From the NCBI GenBank assembly GCA_037042185.1, contig JAXQJY010000027.1, positions 496,001 to 560,000 on the forward strand: a stretch of DNA of 64,000 nucleotides. The letters run 5' to 3'. The DNA comes from Sordariomycetes sp. S80-01Y (Eukaryota; Ascomycota; Sordariomycetes). The position numbers were made by a program, and so were the translations under genes. Position 1 is the stretch's first letter, and each line of letters opens with the position of its first letter. The notes under the pieces are model-generated. The model saw only the letters and a program-made list of their open reading frames with translations. It was not told the origin of the DNA and ran no database searches. Below, in pieces: positions 46,294 through 58,383 of this stretch.

Positions 46294-49200
46294 ATGTTCC
46301 AAGTATGGACCCCGATAACCGACACTCTCCGAAATTCAAGCATGCTGATGTTGTTTGTCCATAGCGACTTAGAGACGCGATAGATAGGACCGTCGCTGAG
46401 GAACAAGCTCGTCAAAAGGAACAGCAGCCCACCCCTTCGAGATCCGGCTCGACCGCCAAGCGCTCTCAAGGGAAAACAGCCAACAGCGACGTGAAGGCGA
46501 CCGATACAGCGCCGAACCCCGATCCGGCCGTCTTCGAGGCCGCCTTCGTTATCGACGACGAGGACGATCCCAGCCGAGCAGGCACACCAAAGCCTGCGCC
46601 TCCCGAGAAGGATGATTCTACCGCAGGAGACTCCAAAGAAGAAGGGGCGAAGAATGAGAAGATGAGCGAGGGGGCCGAAGCCAAAGCTGGTTCTGATGAG
46701 AAGAAGCATGATGGACCCGCCAAGGAGACAGGCTCTACGGACTCTGCCTCCCAAGGTCCCGGGCCTCTGTCGCCTGACGTCAAGAAGAGATTGCAGAAGC
46801 TCGATAAGATGGAAAAGGCATACCCTGAACTTTTGCGATCCTACCGCCTTGCGCATCGTAGAGTGACCGCCATCGACACATTTGAGAAGGCTTTGCGAGA
46901 GAACACACCTTTCACCTCAATCAGCGACCCGACTGCCTTGACCGAGTACATCGACAATCTCAATCGGAAGAGTGACATGGCTATGGAAGAGCTCAGGCGG
47001 GTTTCAGGAGAGAACGACGAGCTCAAGAAGCAGCGCGATCAAGACACAGAAAAGGTCAAGAAGTTGGAGGAGGAGCTCAAGGCCGCAAAGTCGGGCAATC
47101 CAACAGAAGCAGTCGCTACGGACAAGACGGAGACTCCGCGGCAATCGACTGACGATAAAGAGGATGCTGCGCCAGAGAAGGTCAAGTCACCAGTAGCATC
47201 TGTCATGGGCATGTTCTCCCCAAAACAGAAGGCTGTCGAGAAGACGGAGGCAAAGGAGGACGGTGATTTCTTTTCTTATGATGAAGAAATCCCCCAGCTC
47301 CAGTCCGACTTGGCATCGAAATCTGAAGAGATTGAACAGCTTCGGGCCAAGATTGTCGACCTCGAAACGAAGCTATCGGCTGCACAGGATAGTAGTGCCA
47401 GTATGGTGGAGGATCTCGAAAAAGCTAAGCGGGAGCTTAGTGATGCCCGCGAGGCCAATACCACACAGGAATCGTTCAAGAGCCAGCTCGAGGCCCGCGC
47501 CAAGGAGATCGAGACGTCGAAGGAGCGTTTGGCAAAGGCAGAGACTGCGCGTAGCGAACTACAAGCGAAGTTCGATGCTGAGAACAAGAGCCACGCTGTC
47601 AAGGTCAAGGAACTGGAGGCTTCCAAAGCGACGTCTGACAAGCGCGCGAGCGAATTAGATGCAGAGTTGACCAAGGCCTCAAACGCTAAGAATGTAACAG
47701 TCAAGCTTATTGACGATCTGAACACTCAGATCGCAACTTTGAAAAAGGAGAAGACCGACTGTGAGGCTAAGATTGATGCGCTCACGAAGAAGCTTGAGAG
47801 CTCCCAAGCACAGAAGACCGAACCAACGGCTTCGACTGCTCAGCCGGCGCCTGCTGCTACTCCCGCCACTGCCACTGGAGGTTCTAAGAAAAAGAACAAC
47901 AAGAAGAAGAAGGGCAAGGGTGGTGCCGCCGCGACCCCAGCCGCGGCTGCTGAAGAAGCCACTCCTGAGGGCGCAGAGACCGAAGCCACCCACCCTCAGG
48001 GCAGCTCCAATGCTGAGACCGAGTCCGAAATTAAGAAACTCAAGGAGGAGTTGGTGGACAAAGATGCCCGCATCGAAAACCTGGCTAAACAAGTCAAGGT
48101 TGAGGAAGATCTGCGCGAGGAGATTGAGAGCTTGCGAGAGGATCTCATGACGATCGGCAATGATCACGTCGAGGCAAAGGATAAGATTAAGACGCTCGAA
48201 GCCGAAAAGGCCGAGTTGAAGGTCGAGATCGCCGATTTGGAGAAGAAGATTGCCGCTTCAGCCAATATCGGCGCCGAGGCCTCTGGCAAGCACCAGGCCG
48301 AGAAGGACAAGCTGCAGAAGGAGTTCGACGACTTGAAGGAGAAGTCGGCGACGCTCAAGTCGGATCTTGGAGCCTCTGAACAGCTGGCTCAGCAGCGATT
48401 CAAGGAAATCACAGACCTCAAGGACATCCTGCAGAAGGCGCAACCTGAGCTCAAGAGCCTTAGGCAAGAGTCATCCGAGCTCAAAACGGCGAAACAGGAG
48501 CTGGCCACGAAGAAGAAGGAGCTCCAGGAGGCCGAGAAGAAGGAGAAGGAGCTCAAGCGTGATCTGGACCGAGTCCAGAAACAGAGCGCGGATCGCGAGG
48601 CCGAAGTCAAGTCTGTACAGGAGAAGCTCGCATCCGAGAGCGCAGCCAAGGCGCGTCTCGAGGACGAAAAGCGCGTCGCCGGCCGTGACCTTCGTCGCGC
48701 CGAGTCCGAGAAAAAGGAGCTCTCGACCAAGGCTGAAAACGCGGAGAAGGAACTTGCGAAGATTCAAGAGGAGGTTTCCAAGCTGCGGCCACGTGTGAAG
48801 GAGCTGGAGGAGCAAATGCACAAGCTGCGCCGGGACAACTCCGCCGCTCAAGAGGAGGTCGACTTCAAGAATAAGCAGTATGCGAATGCGCAGGAACTGC
48901 TTACGAGCATGCGCGACCAGGTGGCCGAATCATCGACGCAGCTAAAGGAGTCCAAGTCGCAGTCCGAGGCGCTGGAGGAAGAGTTGGCGGAGGTGCAGCG
49001 GCTGCTTCAGGAGCGTACCAGGGACACTGAAACGATGAGGCGACTATTGGCTGAGCAAGACGAGCGTACCGACTCCAAGGTCAGGGAGATGCGCAACCGC
49101 ATGGAGTCTGCAATTGAGGAACGAGACCGCATCGAAGATGAGTCCAGCACACTTGCCAGACGCAAGGCGCGCGAGTTGGAAGAATACAAAGGCAAGATTA

Positions 49201-49783
49201 GAGAACTCGAAAGGGACGTGAAGACCCTGGGCCGCGAGCGTGACGAGCTTGAGGAACGCGAGAAGGAGTGGCGCCGCCGTAAGGAGGAACTCGAAAGCGT
49301 CGAAGAGAAGGCAGATGCCGAAGCTTCGGAGCTGCGCTCAACCAATGCACAATTACGGTCCGCCCTCGACGCGTCAGAAGGTCAAGTGCGGGATGCCGAG
49401 AAGCAACGTGCCGAGCTTCGCAAGCTCCTTGATGAAGCCAAACAACGATACGAGCGTGCGCAACGAGAGCTCAAGACTACACAGTCAAAGCTGGTGGCTG
49501 GTTCAAGTAGGAGTAGTATGGACTCCAGTCGAAGTGGCACGCCAGCGAACGGGCAAGCTCCTGGTGGCGGCGACTTGATGTATCTGAAGACGATCCTCCT
49601 GCAATTTTTGGAGCAGAAGGATGGTAAGTTGAGGGCGCAGCTTGTTCCAGTCTTGGGGAAGCTGCTTCAGTTCAACCAGTGAGTGCTACCTCGAGAGACG
49701 GTTGTGAGAATATGTGACTGACGATTCGTAGGACCGAGGAACAGAAATGGAAGAGCGCGGTTCAGCATATCGAGGTGCGATGA
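46294..49783 (+). CDS. GRIP-domain golgin (Imh1-like)
   Basis: Spliced model join(46294..46302, 46365..49678, 49732..49783), 1124 residues. The first coding exon is only three codons (MFQ), joined by a 62-base phase-0 intron to RLRDAIDRTVAEEQARQ. Golgins of this class tether vesicles at the trans-Golgi. After an acidic, Pro/Ser-rich N-terminal part (to about 150) the protein is almost continuous coiled coil, interrupted near 500-540 by a low-complexity KKKNNKKKKGKGGAAATPAA segment. The C-terminal block YLKTILLQFLEQKDGKLRAQLVPVLGKLL.. matches the GRIP domain (with the conserved Tyr), which binds Arl1-type GTPases. The last intron (53 bases) falls within the GRIP end and the last exon encodes TEEQKWKSAVQHIEVR. 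Confidence 0.92.
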
Positions 49784-50109
49784 TAGGCTCACGAGTAGAG
49801 GACCAACGAATAACAACACCTTTGTATACCTTGTGGTCCAGACATGCTGTCGGATTCCCCTGCAACTCCTATAATCTTCACATTCTGGATACTCCGCACT
49901 CTGAAGTTGACTATTGAACCGTTCCTCTTGAACAACATGCTACAATGTCCTCGAGACCGACTAATTAGCTTGCCCTGACTTTATACTCTCCCTCGGAAGG
50001 TCAAACAAACGGCAACACCCAGACAATCCAGAACATTCTCTTCCAGTGATACCGACAATTGCTTCTTTTCTCCCCAAGATTCCTGCCTCCCAAATCGCCA
50101 ACACTGGAC
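49784..50109. other. convergent intergenic stretch
   Basis: 326 bases between the 3' ends of the golgin and RBR ligase genes. No gene seen. Confidence 0.5.
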
Positions 50110-51506
50110 TCAGGCCCTGGCGCGATTGTCCCGGCATCTTGTGCAAGCGAGCGTGTGGCAGTTCGCACAGCGGTGGATAAACCGGTCCAGGGTATCACCG
50201 CATTGTTCACATTCATAACTTCCACTCCTGCGGCACCAGAGATGGCGAGTGCATTCGTGATTCTGTCGCTGGTTGCGCATCTCCCGCTGTATAGCAGTTC
50301 GGCGCCCAGCTTCGTCCACGCCCGCAGTCTGTCCCCGTTGTCCCGCAGCCAAATCTCTGTCTACTATTGCTACTGCTCTCGCCCAGAGGTGGCGCTCTGT
50401 GACGTGCTCACAAGGGCAGTTCTTCCAGCGTTCGCCGCAGAGGTAACAGAACTCCCCTCCGCATCGGCAAGCTGGTTCCAAATGGTGAGCACACACCCGA
50501 AAGAACTGGCTAAAGTGGATGAAAACTCACTGATGTGATTGCAGCCCGTGTTCAGCTCCACCATACGATGGCAGCTAAAGCACCGTTGCCAACCTCGCTC
50601 TCGCGCAAGCTGCAGAAGCTCTTTGCTCGCTGGGTCCTCTGGACAGTCCTTCCCATCGTGGGCAGGCCCCTTGCAGCTTGTACAGGTCGATTCAGAACAT
50701 ACGGGACACGAGGCAGTCTGTTCCTGCATCGGCGCGGGAATGAAGGCTGAGCACTCTAGCTGGTGACAGTATGTCCTGTCCAAGGTGTTGTACTCGACTG
50801 CCTTTTCGTGGAACTGCGTGACAACCGCAGGAGTTAGGAACTCTTGGAAGTCGTCAACAGGAATTGCCATCGTGCAGCAGCGAGGGGGGAAGAGCGACTC
50901 ATCGGTAAGTGAATGTGTGAAGAGCGCAGACAAGCAGTCAGAACAGTACCAGTGGTCACAGGGACAGTGGGCGAAGCTCAGCCCCGGGATCAGATTGTGG
51001 CGGTAGACTTCTCTGCAAGCGACGCATTCAGGCGTCTCGATGCCTTGGACGGGGGATTCCTGACTAGGTTTGCTGACGTTTGACGACACCTCGTCTGTAT
51101 GCCGAGCATCATGCGTCTCGTTCGGTGACGCGTCTTTCACAGACGGTTCTTCCACAGGCGCGGAGTAGATGTCCTCTTCTTCATCATCTTCAGCTTCGGC
51201 AGTGGTGGCATGGTGTGGGTCAGGGTCAGGGTCAGACTGTCGCTGTCCTTGAACGCCTTGCGCGGGTTGATTGTCCGCGGGAACATTGTCATCCCTGTTG
51301 CCGGGCTCTTCACCTCGGGCAAGGATTTCGCACAGGCGACGGTCAGCCTCTAGAGCCCGTAGCTCGCTGCGATAGATTTGGAAAATGACTGTGTCATCGT
51401 TCTTCCCCCCCTTTTCATGGCCGTTCTCGACCAGCGAATCGGCGTCTTCGAGTTGAAGTCGTATGATGAGCTCTAGGCTTGGATCATCCATCTGAAGGAG
51501 TGCCAT
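50110..51506 (-). CDS. RBR (RING-IBR-RING) ubiquitin ligase
   Basis: Spliced model complement(join(50110..50471, 50531..51506)), 445 residues. The 59-base intron (GTGAGT, CCAG) interrupts RING2 at GCNHI|TCRCGG. RBR ligases take ubiquitin from an E2 onto a RING2 cysteine and then onto substrate. RING1 is at about 160-210 (CVAC.., CPCDHWYCSDC), the IBR at about 230-290 (YNTLDRTYCHQLECSAFI.., CPVCSESTCTSCKGPAHDGKDC), and RING2 at about 310-350 (CFSCHRMVELNTGCNHITC.., FCYLCGERW). The Cys of GCNH is the expected catalytic residue. The N-terminal 150 residues are acidic and Asp/Pro-rich. After RING2 there is an unusual extra Cys-rich tail (CTRHLWCRRSGSYECEQCGD.., CANCHTLACTRC) that could bind more zinc. 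Substrate unknown. Confidence 0.92.
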
Positions 51507-52693
51507 ACCTGCAGCGACGACGGCAATCCAGGGATTTATGGATTCGAGATGAGATCCGCCTTAGGTACTACTCACCACCTTTGAGCGACAAGTGTTGAGG
51601 AGGGGAAGAGATAGCGAGTGTGAGAATAGCACACGCTGAAGGGATTTGAATGAGAAAGGAGAGAACGAAGTTTGAAGAAGTTGCAGAGCCAGCGTACCTG
51701 CGCTGTTGAAGCCAGGCTACTACTAGACGATGCAGCTAGGGCAACACAACTTAGATAGTCAGTGCTCAAACCCGCCTAGCTTGCAGAAAGGCGGTCCAGT
51801 GGATTACGAAATCCCTTCTAGACCAATAGCCGAGAGGCGCTGACCGTGACTGCAAACAGCTGCCTGCAGCTGTGCAGCTACATCCTACGCTGAGCATGTC
51901 AAGAGTCTACGTTGTGCCTTCTTAGTGTCCTCGCGCCGCAGTTCAGTCAAGGCCAACACCAAAATCGAAGACAACTGGGCCGCTTTGCGGCTGTTTCCAG
52001 TTGTTCTTGGCCTAGACTTTGGCTACACACTCATGCGTACAGCATGGGCATCCTCTGATTCCATCAGATCATCCGGTCTTCTGGTCTTCGTGCCTAGCCC
52101 CAGCACTAGGATCTCTCTAAAAGACAAATTTTTGATGCCGATGACCATGTAAGGGACCCGGAGGTAGTGTCGGCCTGTGACTGGGCTGGTGACGTGATTG
52201 AACGGGACGACATTGCGGTGTAGTCGGTTGAAGTGATAGGTTTGTAAGAAGCTTCGTTAAAAGGAGGTGGCCTAAGGCAGTGGGGGATCATTAAGGAAAC
52301 AAAAAGCTGGGTTGTGAGCTGAGGAACAGTGTTGACATTTCGATAGAACCTACGATGTTACCACATCACCTTGAAAAGTAGATTAGTGCTTCTTTGTAAA
52401 AGAATAAATCAACATCATCGGATTCATCGTTCACAAGAGCTGTGCAGTCAAAGTATGGGAGGGTTACTTGACAAGCTGTGCAAGTGTCCTCAGAGATCTC
52501 ACAAGAAGTAGCAGCTAGGCGTCTTAAAATAAGAGGCTTGACACTATTTTACGCTAAGAACACCAGGCTGACACCCGAATGTTTGTAATGATCTTATGCT
52601 AAAGGGACAAAAGTCATATAATTTTATGTACAGGAATTTTGAACAGATAACCTCATAAAGAGTCGTCTCATCACACCCCATTACTGCATCAGC
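51507..52693. other. gene-free stretch between RBR ligase and oxidase
   Basis: Promoter side of the RBR gene on the left and the 3' flank of the FAD oxidase on the right. The right 400 bases are noticeably AT-richer than the core genome to the left. I see no gene or recognisable transposon. Confidence 0.5.
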
Positions 52694-54831
52694 TTAGTCC
52701 TTGCGGCACAGACGACCCTCCTGAGTGATCAGGTAGTCCTCCTGACCGGTCATGTACCAGCCCTCGCTACCGACGGCCGTGGGAGCCCAGAAGAGGTCCT
52801 TGGGATCGACCTTCTTCTTGATCTCAACGAGGCGGTCGTAGTTGCTGCCGTAGAAGGACTGCGCGAACTCGGGGTCCATCAGGTCACCTTCGTTGAGGTA
52901 GCCACCGGACCCAGGAGAGATGTCCTTGAGACGTTGGCCGAGGTCGTGGGTCAGCTTGACGTTGACAGCCTCAATTTCGGACTCGGTGCTGTCCTCGTCC
53001 CACATGAGACCAATGATGCAGAACATCATGACGTCGCGCCAGGCAGGGTTGACGGCGCTATCAGCGGTATTGTCGATCTTGTCGGCGTTGATGTTGTAGT
53101 GGACGAGGAAAGCACCCTCCTCGACGACGCCACGGAGAGTCTGGATAGTGGTATTGCGGAGCTCCTCGTCCTCCCAGTTCTTCTTGGGCAAAAGACGGGA
53201 TGCGGTACGGGCAGTGCGGCCACCGACGGGAACTGTAGGGAAGTGGTTCAACCAAGCGCCCTCGAGGGACTCGTACTCGAAGAACTCAAGCTTGGGATCG
53301 ACACCAAGAGCCTCCCAGTCGTCAAGAAGAGGCTGGACAAGCTTCTTGAAGTCAACGAGCTTCATGCCGGGGATCATGAAAGGCTTGCCCCTCCACGCGT
53401 AACCGCCGTCGGGAAGACCTGACATGCGGCAGTAGCCGTAGGCCTTGTGCGCAGAGTAGTCGGGGTAGCGGGTCCAGTAAGCCTCGATGGCCTTCCAGAA
53501 GGTCTCGTCGTCGATGCCCATTTCGACAGTGGTGGTGTCCCAAGACATACCGGAGAAGACAGTCTTCTCGAAGACGCGGACGGTCATGGACGTGACGACA
53601 CCCCAGGTTGCGGGGCCACCACCACGCATGGCCCAGAAGAGGTCAGTGTTCTGTTCCTCGTCGGCGGTGATGAATCGACCGTCAGGAGTAACGACGTCGA
53701 TGGACAGAACCTGGTCGGATCCCATGCCATAGAGAGAAGTGACAGGGGAGTGACCACCGCCAGCGATGTAGCCACCGGTGACACCGACTGTGCGGCACTC
53801 ACCACCAACAGTGTTGTAGCCGTACTCCTCGCCAGCAGCGTACATCTCGTGGACCATGACACCGGCGCCCATTTTGAAAGCAGGGCCCTTGTAGCGACCA
53901 CCAGCAGACTCGTAGTCCTCGATGACCTCAATGTCGTTGAGGTGGTGCGTCCAGAGGGACAGAGCACCAGCACCGGTGTTCTTTCCAAGGAAATCGTGGC
54001 CAGTGTTGCGAACGACGAGACGAATGTTGAGGTTACGGGCGAAGTTGACGGCGAGCTGGATTTGGGCAGCATTAGTGATGTTGAGAGAGTACTCGGGGAA
54101 GCCACCAATGGTGCACTCTCCGCCGGTAAGGCCGTCCTGGGGCTCGCAAGTGGCGCCCTCGAACAGAGGCGACATGAGGGACGAAGGGTCGTGGACGTGA
54201 GTCTCGGAGATGGACCAATTCTCGATGAGGTAGTCACACTTGGCCTCATCGTAGTGCTCGCCCTCGTAGCAGGCAGCACCGAGGGGGACGGTCTCGATCA
54301 AGGCGCCTCCAGAGAGGATGTCGAGGACCTTCCAGATGGGCTTGCCGGGGTACAGCAGATCACCCGGCAGGCTCTTACACTTGGGCTGGAAGCCGGTGGC
54401 GCGCTTCTCAGGAGTGTCATCGTCGAAGTAGAAGACAGAGACATTGCTGAGGTGAAGACGCGTCAAGTTGGCGAGCGTCTCGTCCGTCAACTGGAGGTCT
54501 TCAAAGCCGGGAAACGCGCGACCGTTGGACGCGACAACTTCGGCTGCAGGAGCAACATTGTCGTAGTCGGCGGCTAGGCCAGTCAGCTACATTTCCTGTT
54601 CGCTTGCAACACGGTCCTATATGCTTATGGAGGTGTCTCATTCATACCCGCCAGACTGGGGCTGGGAGTGATCGATGTGACCGCCAAGGGGGAAGAAAAG
54701 CAACGTGCCGCAGCCACGTGGTTTGACGTACCAACAGTCTTGCCGTCAACCTCAATGGTCTGAGAACGGGAAGAGGCGACAAGGAGCGACAGTGCCGCTG
54801 TGAGCGACCAACCAAACCGCTGAGCGAACAT
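52694..54831 (-). CDS. secreted FAD-linked oxidase (BBE-type)
   Basis: Spliced model complement(join(52694..54573, 54732..54831)), 659 residues. The 158-base intron has a GTACGT donor and CTAG acceptor, phase 1. The N-terminus (MFAQRFGWSLTAALSLLVASSRSQ) is a clear signal peptide, so the enzyme is secreted or enters a compartment. The FAD-binding PCMH domain (PF01565) covers about 190-370, with RNTGHDF (His near 226) and GGECRTVG (Cys near 293), the two residues that in BBE-like enzymes hold FAD by double covalent bonds. The BBE C-terminal motif (PF08031) is at about 625-645 (YGSNYDRLVEIKKKVDPKDLFW). Relatives oxidise sugars or secondary-metabolite intermediates; substrate here is unknown. No biosynthetic-cluster core gene lies near it. 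Confidence 0.92.
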
Positions 54832-57069
54832 CTTGAACAGAGACGCCCGAAGCTTACGCCGAGAAAGAAGATGAAGATCAGTTCTCGAGGGAAGGAGAAC
54901 AGAGTATCAGATATAATATCGGACCAAAGCCTACGGCAACATGTCCATGGGAAATGCCCAGGCCAGGCGTCTGCAGCAGTGGAGATTCTGCGAAGTCGCC
55001 GTTTGAGCCGGTAGTGCGGTTGGAACCAGGAACCATTTGCCACGAGCTGGATCTAGCGGTGGAGAGGCATTGCTTGCCACATCCCAGACCCGGAGGCTGC
55101 GTCTGCCGGGGGACCACGATGCGCCGGAAACTGTCCGGTGGAGAGTGATGCGTGTGCTGCTGGGTCGGAAAGGCAGCTTGATCTTGCAGACTCGCAGAGA
55201 TCCTGGCCAGTCACGCTGATCTCGTCCACCGAGGAGGATCTCTTCCAGGGAATGTTCTTTGTCTCTCCAACCAAATCCTCAGAACGGGGGTTTCCAATGT
55301 CTCATCGCCCACGTTTTCGAGGCAAGACATGGCCGTTGCCACGCTAGTCCAGCAATGAGGAGACCAAGGATGAACGATGAGGATATTCCCCAAGATTTGC
55401 ATGAACTGGTTTCTGCGCCGGCCCTGGGGAATCTTCGCCAAATGTCGCCCCCCCTTTACAAATTGCGCTGGCGGCAAAGCCCCCCTCTTTTGGCCATTGG
55501 GGCCGCTAACCCACCACCAGCAGCGCGCGGCATCGGCGGGACTGGCCAAGTGCTCCAGATGCTTGATTCAAGCTTGTGCAGAAGCTTGTCCGACGGGTGA
55601 CAGCCTTAGAGTTACGAGCTATTGACGGGTAGGACCCGTGGTCACCGTTGTGTGTAAGTGAGCCGGCAGATGGGATTCAGACGAAAAGATTAGAGTTACC
55701 ACAGTTCTGGACCTCGTGCGCGCTGACACCTCACAGGTGCCTCCCAGCCGCAGCGCGTGCCGGGTTGCTGGGAAATGGGGGCCATGCCACAAGAGAGCAG
55801 CGCTGAGCAGCCCGCTGATCAAATTCCAACCACGCACAGAACATGGCTCCTGGAGCGGGGACGTCGCGCCGACTTTCGAAGGAACGGGGTCCTGGTCTCG
55901 CGTAAGTGGCTCACAAGCGAGTTTCTGCAGCTCTTGTTGGAACCGGCAAAGATCTTCAGGGCTCGCAGGGGTGCGGACCCCTTGTTGTGAACCGAATCAG
56001 CCTATCAAGACTGATCAGTCGCCAGGATACCGACGCTTTGGCGAGCCTGCGCTCCCGGCATGAGCCTTATGCAGGCGACTTATTCGTACCTTGTACTTGG
56101 TAGTGTAAGCCACCTCTTCTTCAGCTCGGTGGGACCTGCGTCGACGTGCTGCTTCCTTTGCTAGCTGTCCCGATTACCGAAGCATCTTGTCCGCCAGCTG
56201 GACATCTAACAGGGGCTCTTCGCCGACCTTTGTTAATGCCAGGGGCGAGGACATGCCAGTGCAACGCGCGTTGCCGCATTCATTGAAACCTCCGTCTATG
56301 AGTCCTGCCGACGGCATCTACAAGTGGGAGCCGTTACGGAGTAATTACGTACCGGTCCCCGATTAACTTGCCGGCAGGAGGAATGTGACATATGTACATG
56401 GGCCGGCATAAGCGGAGAGTCACGCTCGCGGCCTTGAGCATGGCTCTCAAACTCCCAGACACGGTGAGACATGGACGAGGCTCATGGCAGACCTGATCGA
56501 TACTCCTTGACCTCGCTTCCAAGCTTGGTCTCCAGTCAAGTAGTTCACCGCAGATCAGAAAAAGCCTCTGCATGACGAGTTTGGGAGTTGATCAGCATGG
56601 TGCGGGAAGTTTGTTCCAAGCTTAAACTTGTAAGTCATTAAACGGCTTGACGCTAAGCCCACGAAAATGGGCCCATGACCGAGCCTAACCTGCCAACGGC
56701 GACGCCGATCGTTCCAAAGAGAGCGGTCGGGTAGCAGCCCTTGTTGAGCCCGCCTCGTAATGCGCAGAAACCGGCTCGTTGCCTGCAATGATTCGGAAGG
56801 CAAGGTTCGAGGGTTAGGGGAAGAGAAGTGGCAGTTCCGGTCTGCGGGGGTCTCAAGTGAGCTGAACATGTCTCCTGCATGAAGCGATCAAGTCCTTCAG
56901 CGAGGTTGATCTTCGCTGTCCCGGATCAGCAATAAGATTCTTCGGATCCCCGCAACCTGTTCTTTCATTGACCCTTTGGACCCTTTGTCGTCGTCCCATC
57001 TCGTCTACGTTACGTGCTGAGTGCGACCCGGCCTGAGTTTGAGACACAGACGACCGGATCAGCTGCAAG
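54832..57069. other. 2.2 kb gene-free stretch
   Basis: Divergent region between the secreted oxidase and the Pth11-like gene. Several overlapping frames occur (for example 55259-55600 plus and 55211-55549 minus), none with a domain. Presumed promoters of both genes. Confidence 0.5.
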
Positions 57070-58383
57070 ATGGCCGCCATGGATACCTCAGCATTTTGGT
57101 TGAGAGACAACGTTGGGCCAGGGCCTTACCCGAACCCTTTGGACATTCCTACGCCTCCTTTGCAGCGGGCTGCGGTCTTCATCATGTTCTTCCTGCCAGC
57201 GTTGGCCACAGTCATCTTCTCGTTGCGAATCTACAGTCGCCTGGCCACGAGGACTATTGGCATCGATGACTACCTCTGCGGTATGGCCTTGGTAAGTGAC
57301 AACGCCTGGCGGACTCGTGGAGGGAAACGCACTGACAGTTCTAATCAGGTTGCGGCCATCGTCGTCTCCTCGTCCATGTTCATGTTCTTCAAGCTCAACT
57401 ACTACGGCTGGCCAGATAAGGACGTCCCCGAGTTTGACCCCAGTCCCGGATTATGGTGGAATTTCTTCTACCAGCTGTGGTACAACCCCGTCCTTGCCCT
57501 CGTCAAGGCCTCCATCCTGGTCTTCCTGCTCCGGCTTGGAGGGCACCATCCCGCGCTCTTCAAGGCCATCTGGGCTCTGATGATCTTCAACATTTTGCAC
57601 GCCATCGCCGTCTTCTTCGGCGCTCTGTTCCAGTGCCGACCCATTCACACCAACTGGAATCCCGAGTTGCGAGAGGACCCGGACACGGTCTGCATCGATA
57701 ACAGCTTCCACATCATCCAGTCCGCGATTGCTATTTTGACAGATGTCGCGGTGCTGGCACTGCCCTTCTGGATCTTCCTGGGTCTTCGCATGCCTACCGC
57801 GACCAAGGTGGCGGTCCTTGGTGTCTTCGTCGTCGGCGCCGTGTGAGTTCCCTCCATCAAGTGCCCTTTATTCGTGCTAATCATATTGAATAGCGTTCCG
57901 ATTGTTGCCATCATTCGTCTGGTCAACATGTATCGTCTCCTCTACCTGGGCGAGAAGTCTAGACGCTACAACATCGCCTACGTCTGGACCGCCGTCGAGA
58001 TCAACTTCGCGGTCATGTCCTGCTCGATGCCTGCCCTTCGACCTCTCTTCGCCCGCTTGGCACCCCGTCTGTTCGGCAGCAGCGGCGCCAAGACCACGGG
58101 CACTCCCTACGCCAACTCCCACGGCCAGTCAGCCAACGTCACTGCAAATGGCACCAAGAACGGGAAACGTGACACCTCCATGAACTACATGCTCAAGGAC
58201 TTTCCGCATGGGAGGAAACAGACTCAGACAGAGATCCGCGGCGTTAGCCCCTCGGGCTCGGAGGAGGAAATCATGACCTATAACGGCATTTTGAGGACGA
58301 CGAACGTTAACGTCGCTTACGAGGATGCGAAGCGAAGCGACTCTGGCTCGCAGGTTTCGAATGATACCCGGTGGAACTCCTGA
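57070..58383 (+). CDS. Pth11-like integral membrane receptor (no CFEM)
   Basis: Spliced model join(57070..57291, 57349..57842, 57894..58383), 401 residues. It has the fungal rhodopsin-like domain (PF20684) typical of Pth11-type receptors, which sense surfaces or chemicals at the plasma membrane. Seven membrane segments can be drawn between about residue 35 and 290: RAAVFIMFFLPALATVIFSL, the VAAIVVSSSMFMFF segment right after the first splice, NPVLALVKASILVFLL, IWALMIFNILHAIAVFFGAL, IIQSAIAILTDVAVLALPFW, KVAVLGVFVVGAV, and a last one around YVWTAVEINFAVMSCSMPAL. The motif CRP follows TM4. There is no CFEM domain at the N-terminus. A polar ~100-residue cytosolic tail ends the protein. The first intron is 57 bases, stop-free and in frame; the second is 51 bases. 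Confidence 0.92.

Noticed and set aside
47276-48467. Leu/Ser-rich minus-strand frames within the golgin gene
   Set aside because: Antisense shadows of a Lys/Glu/Ala-rich coiled-coil sequence.
53447-54577. 376-residue plus-strand frame within the secreted oxidase gene
   Set aside because: Antisense shadow of a strongly codon-biased gene; the minus strand has a full FAD/BBE domain structure.
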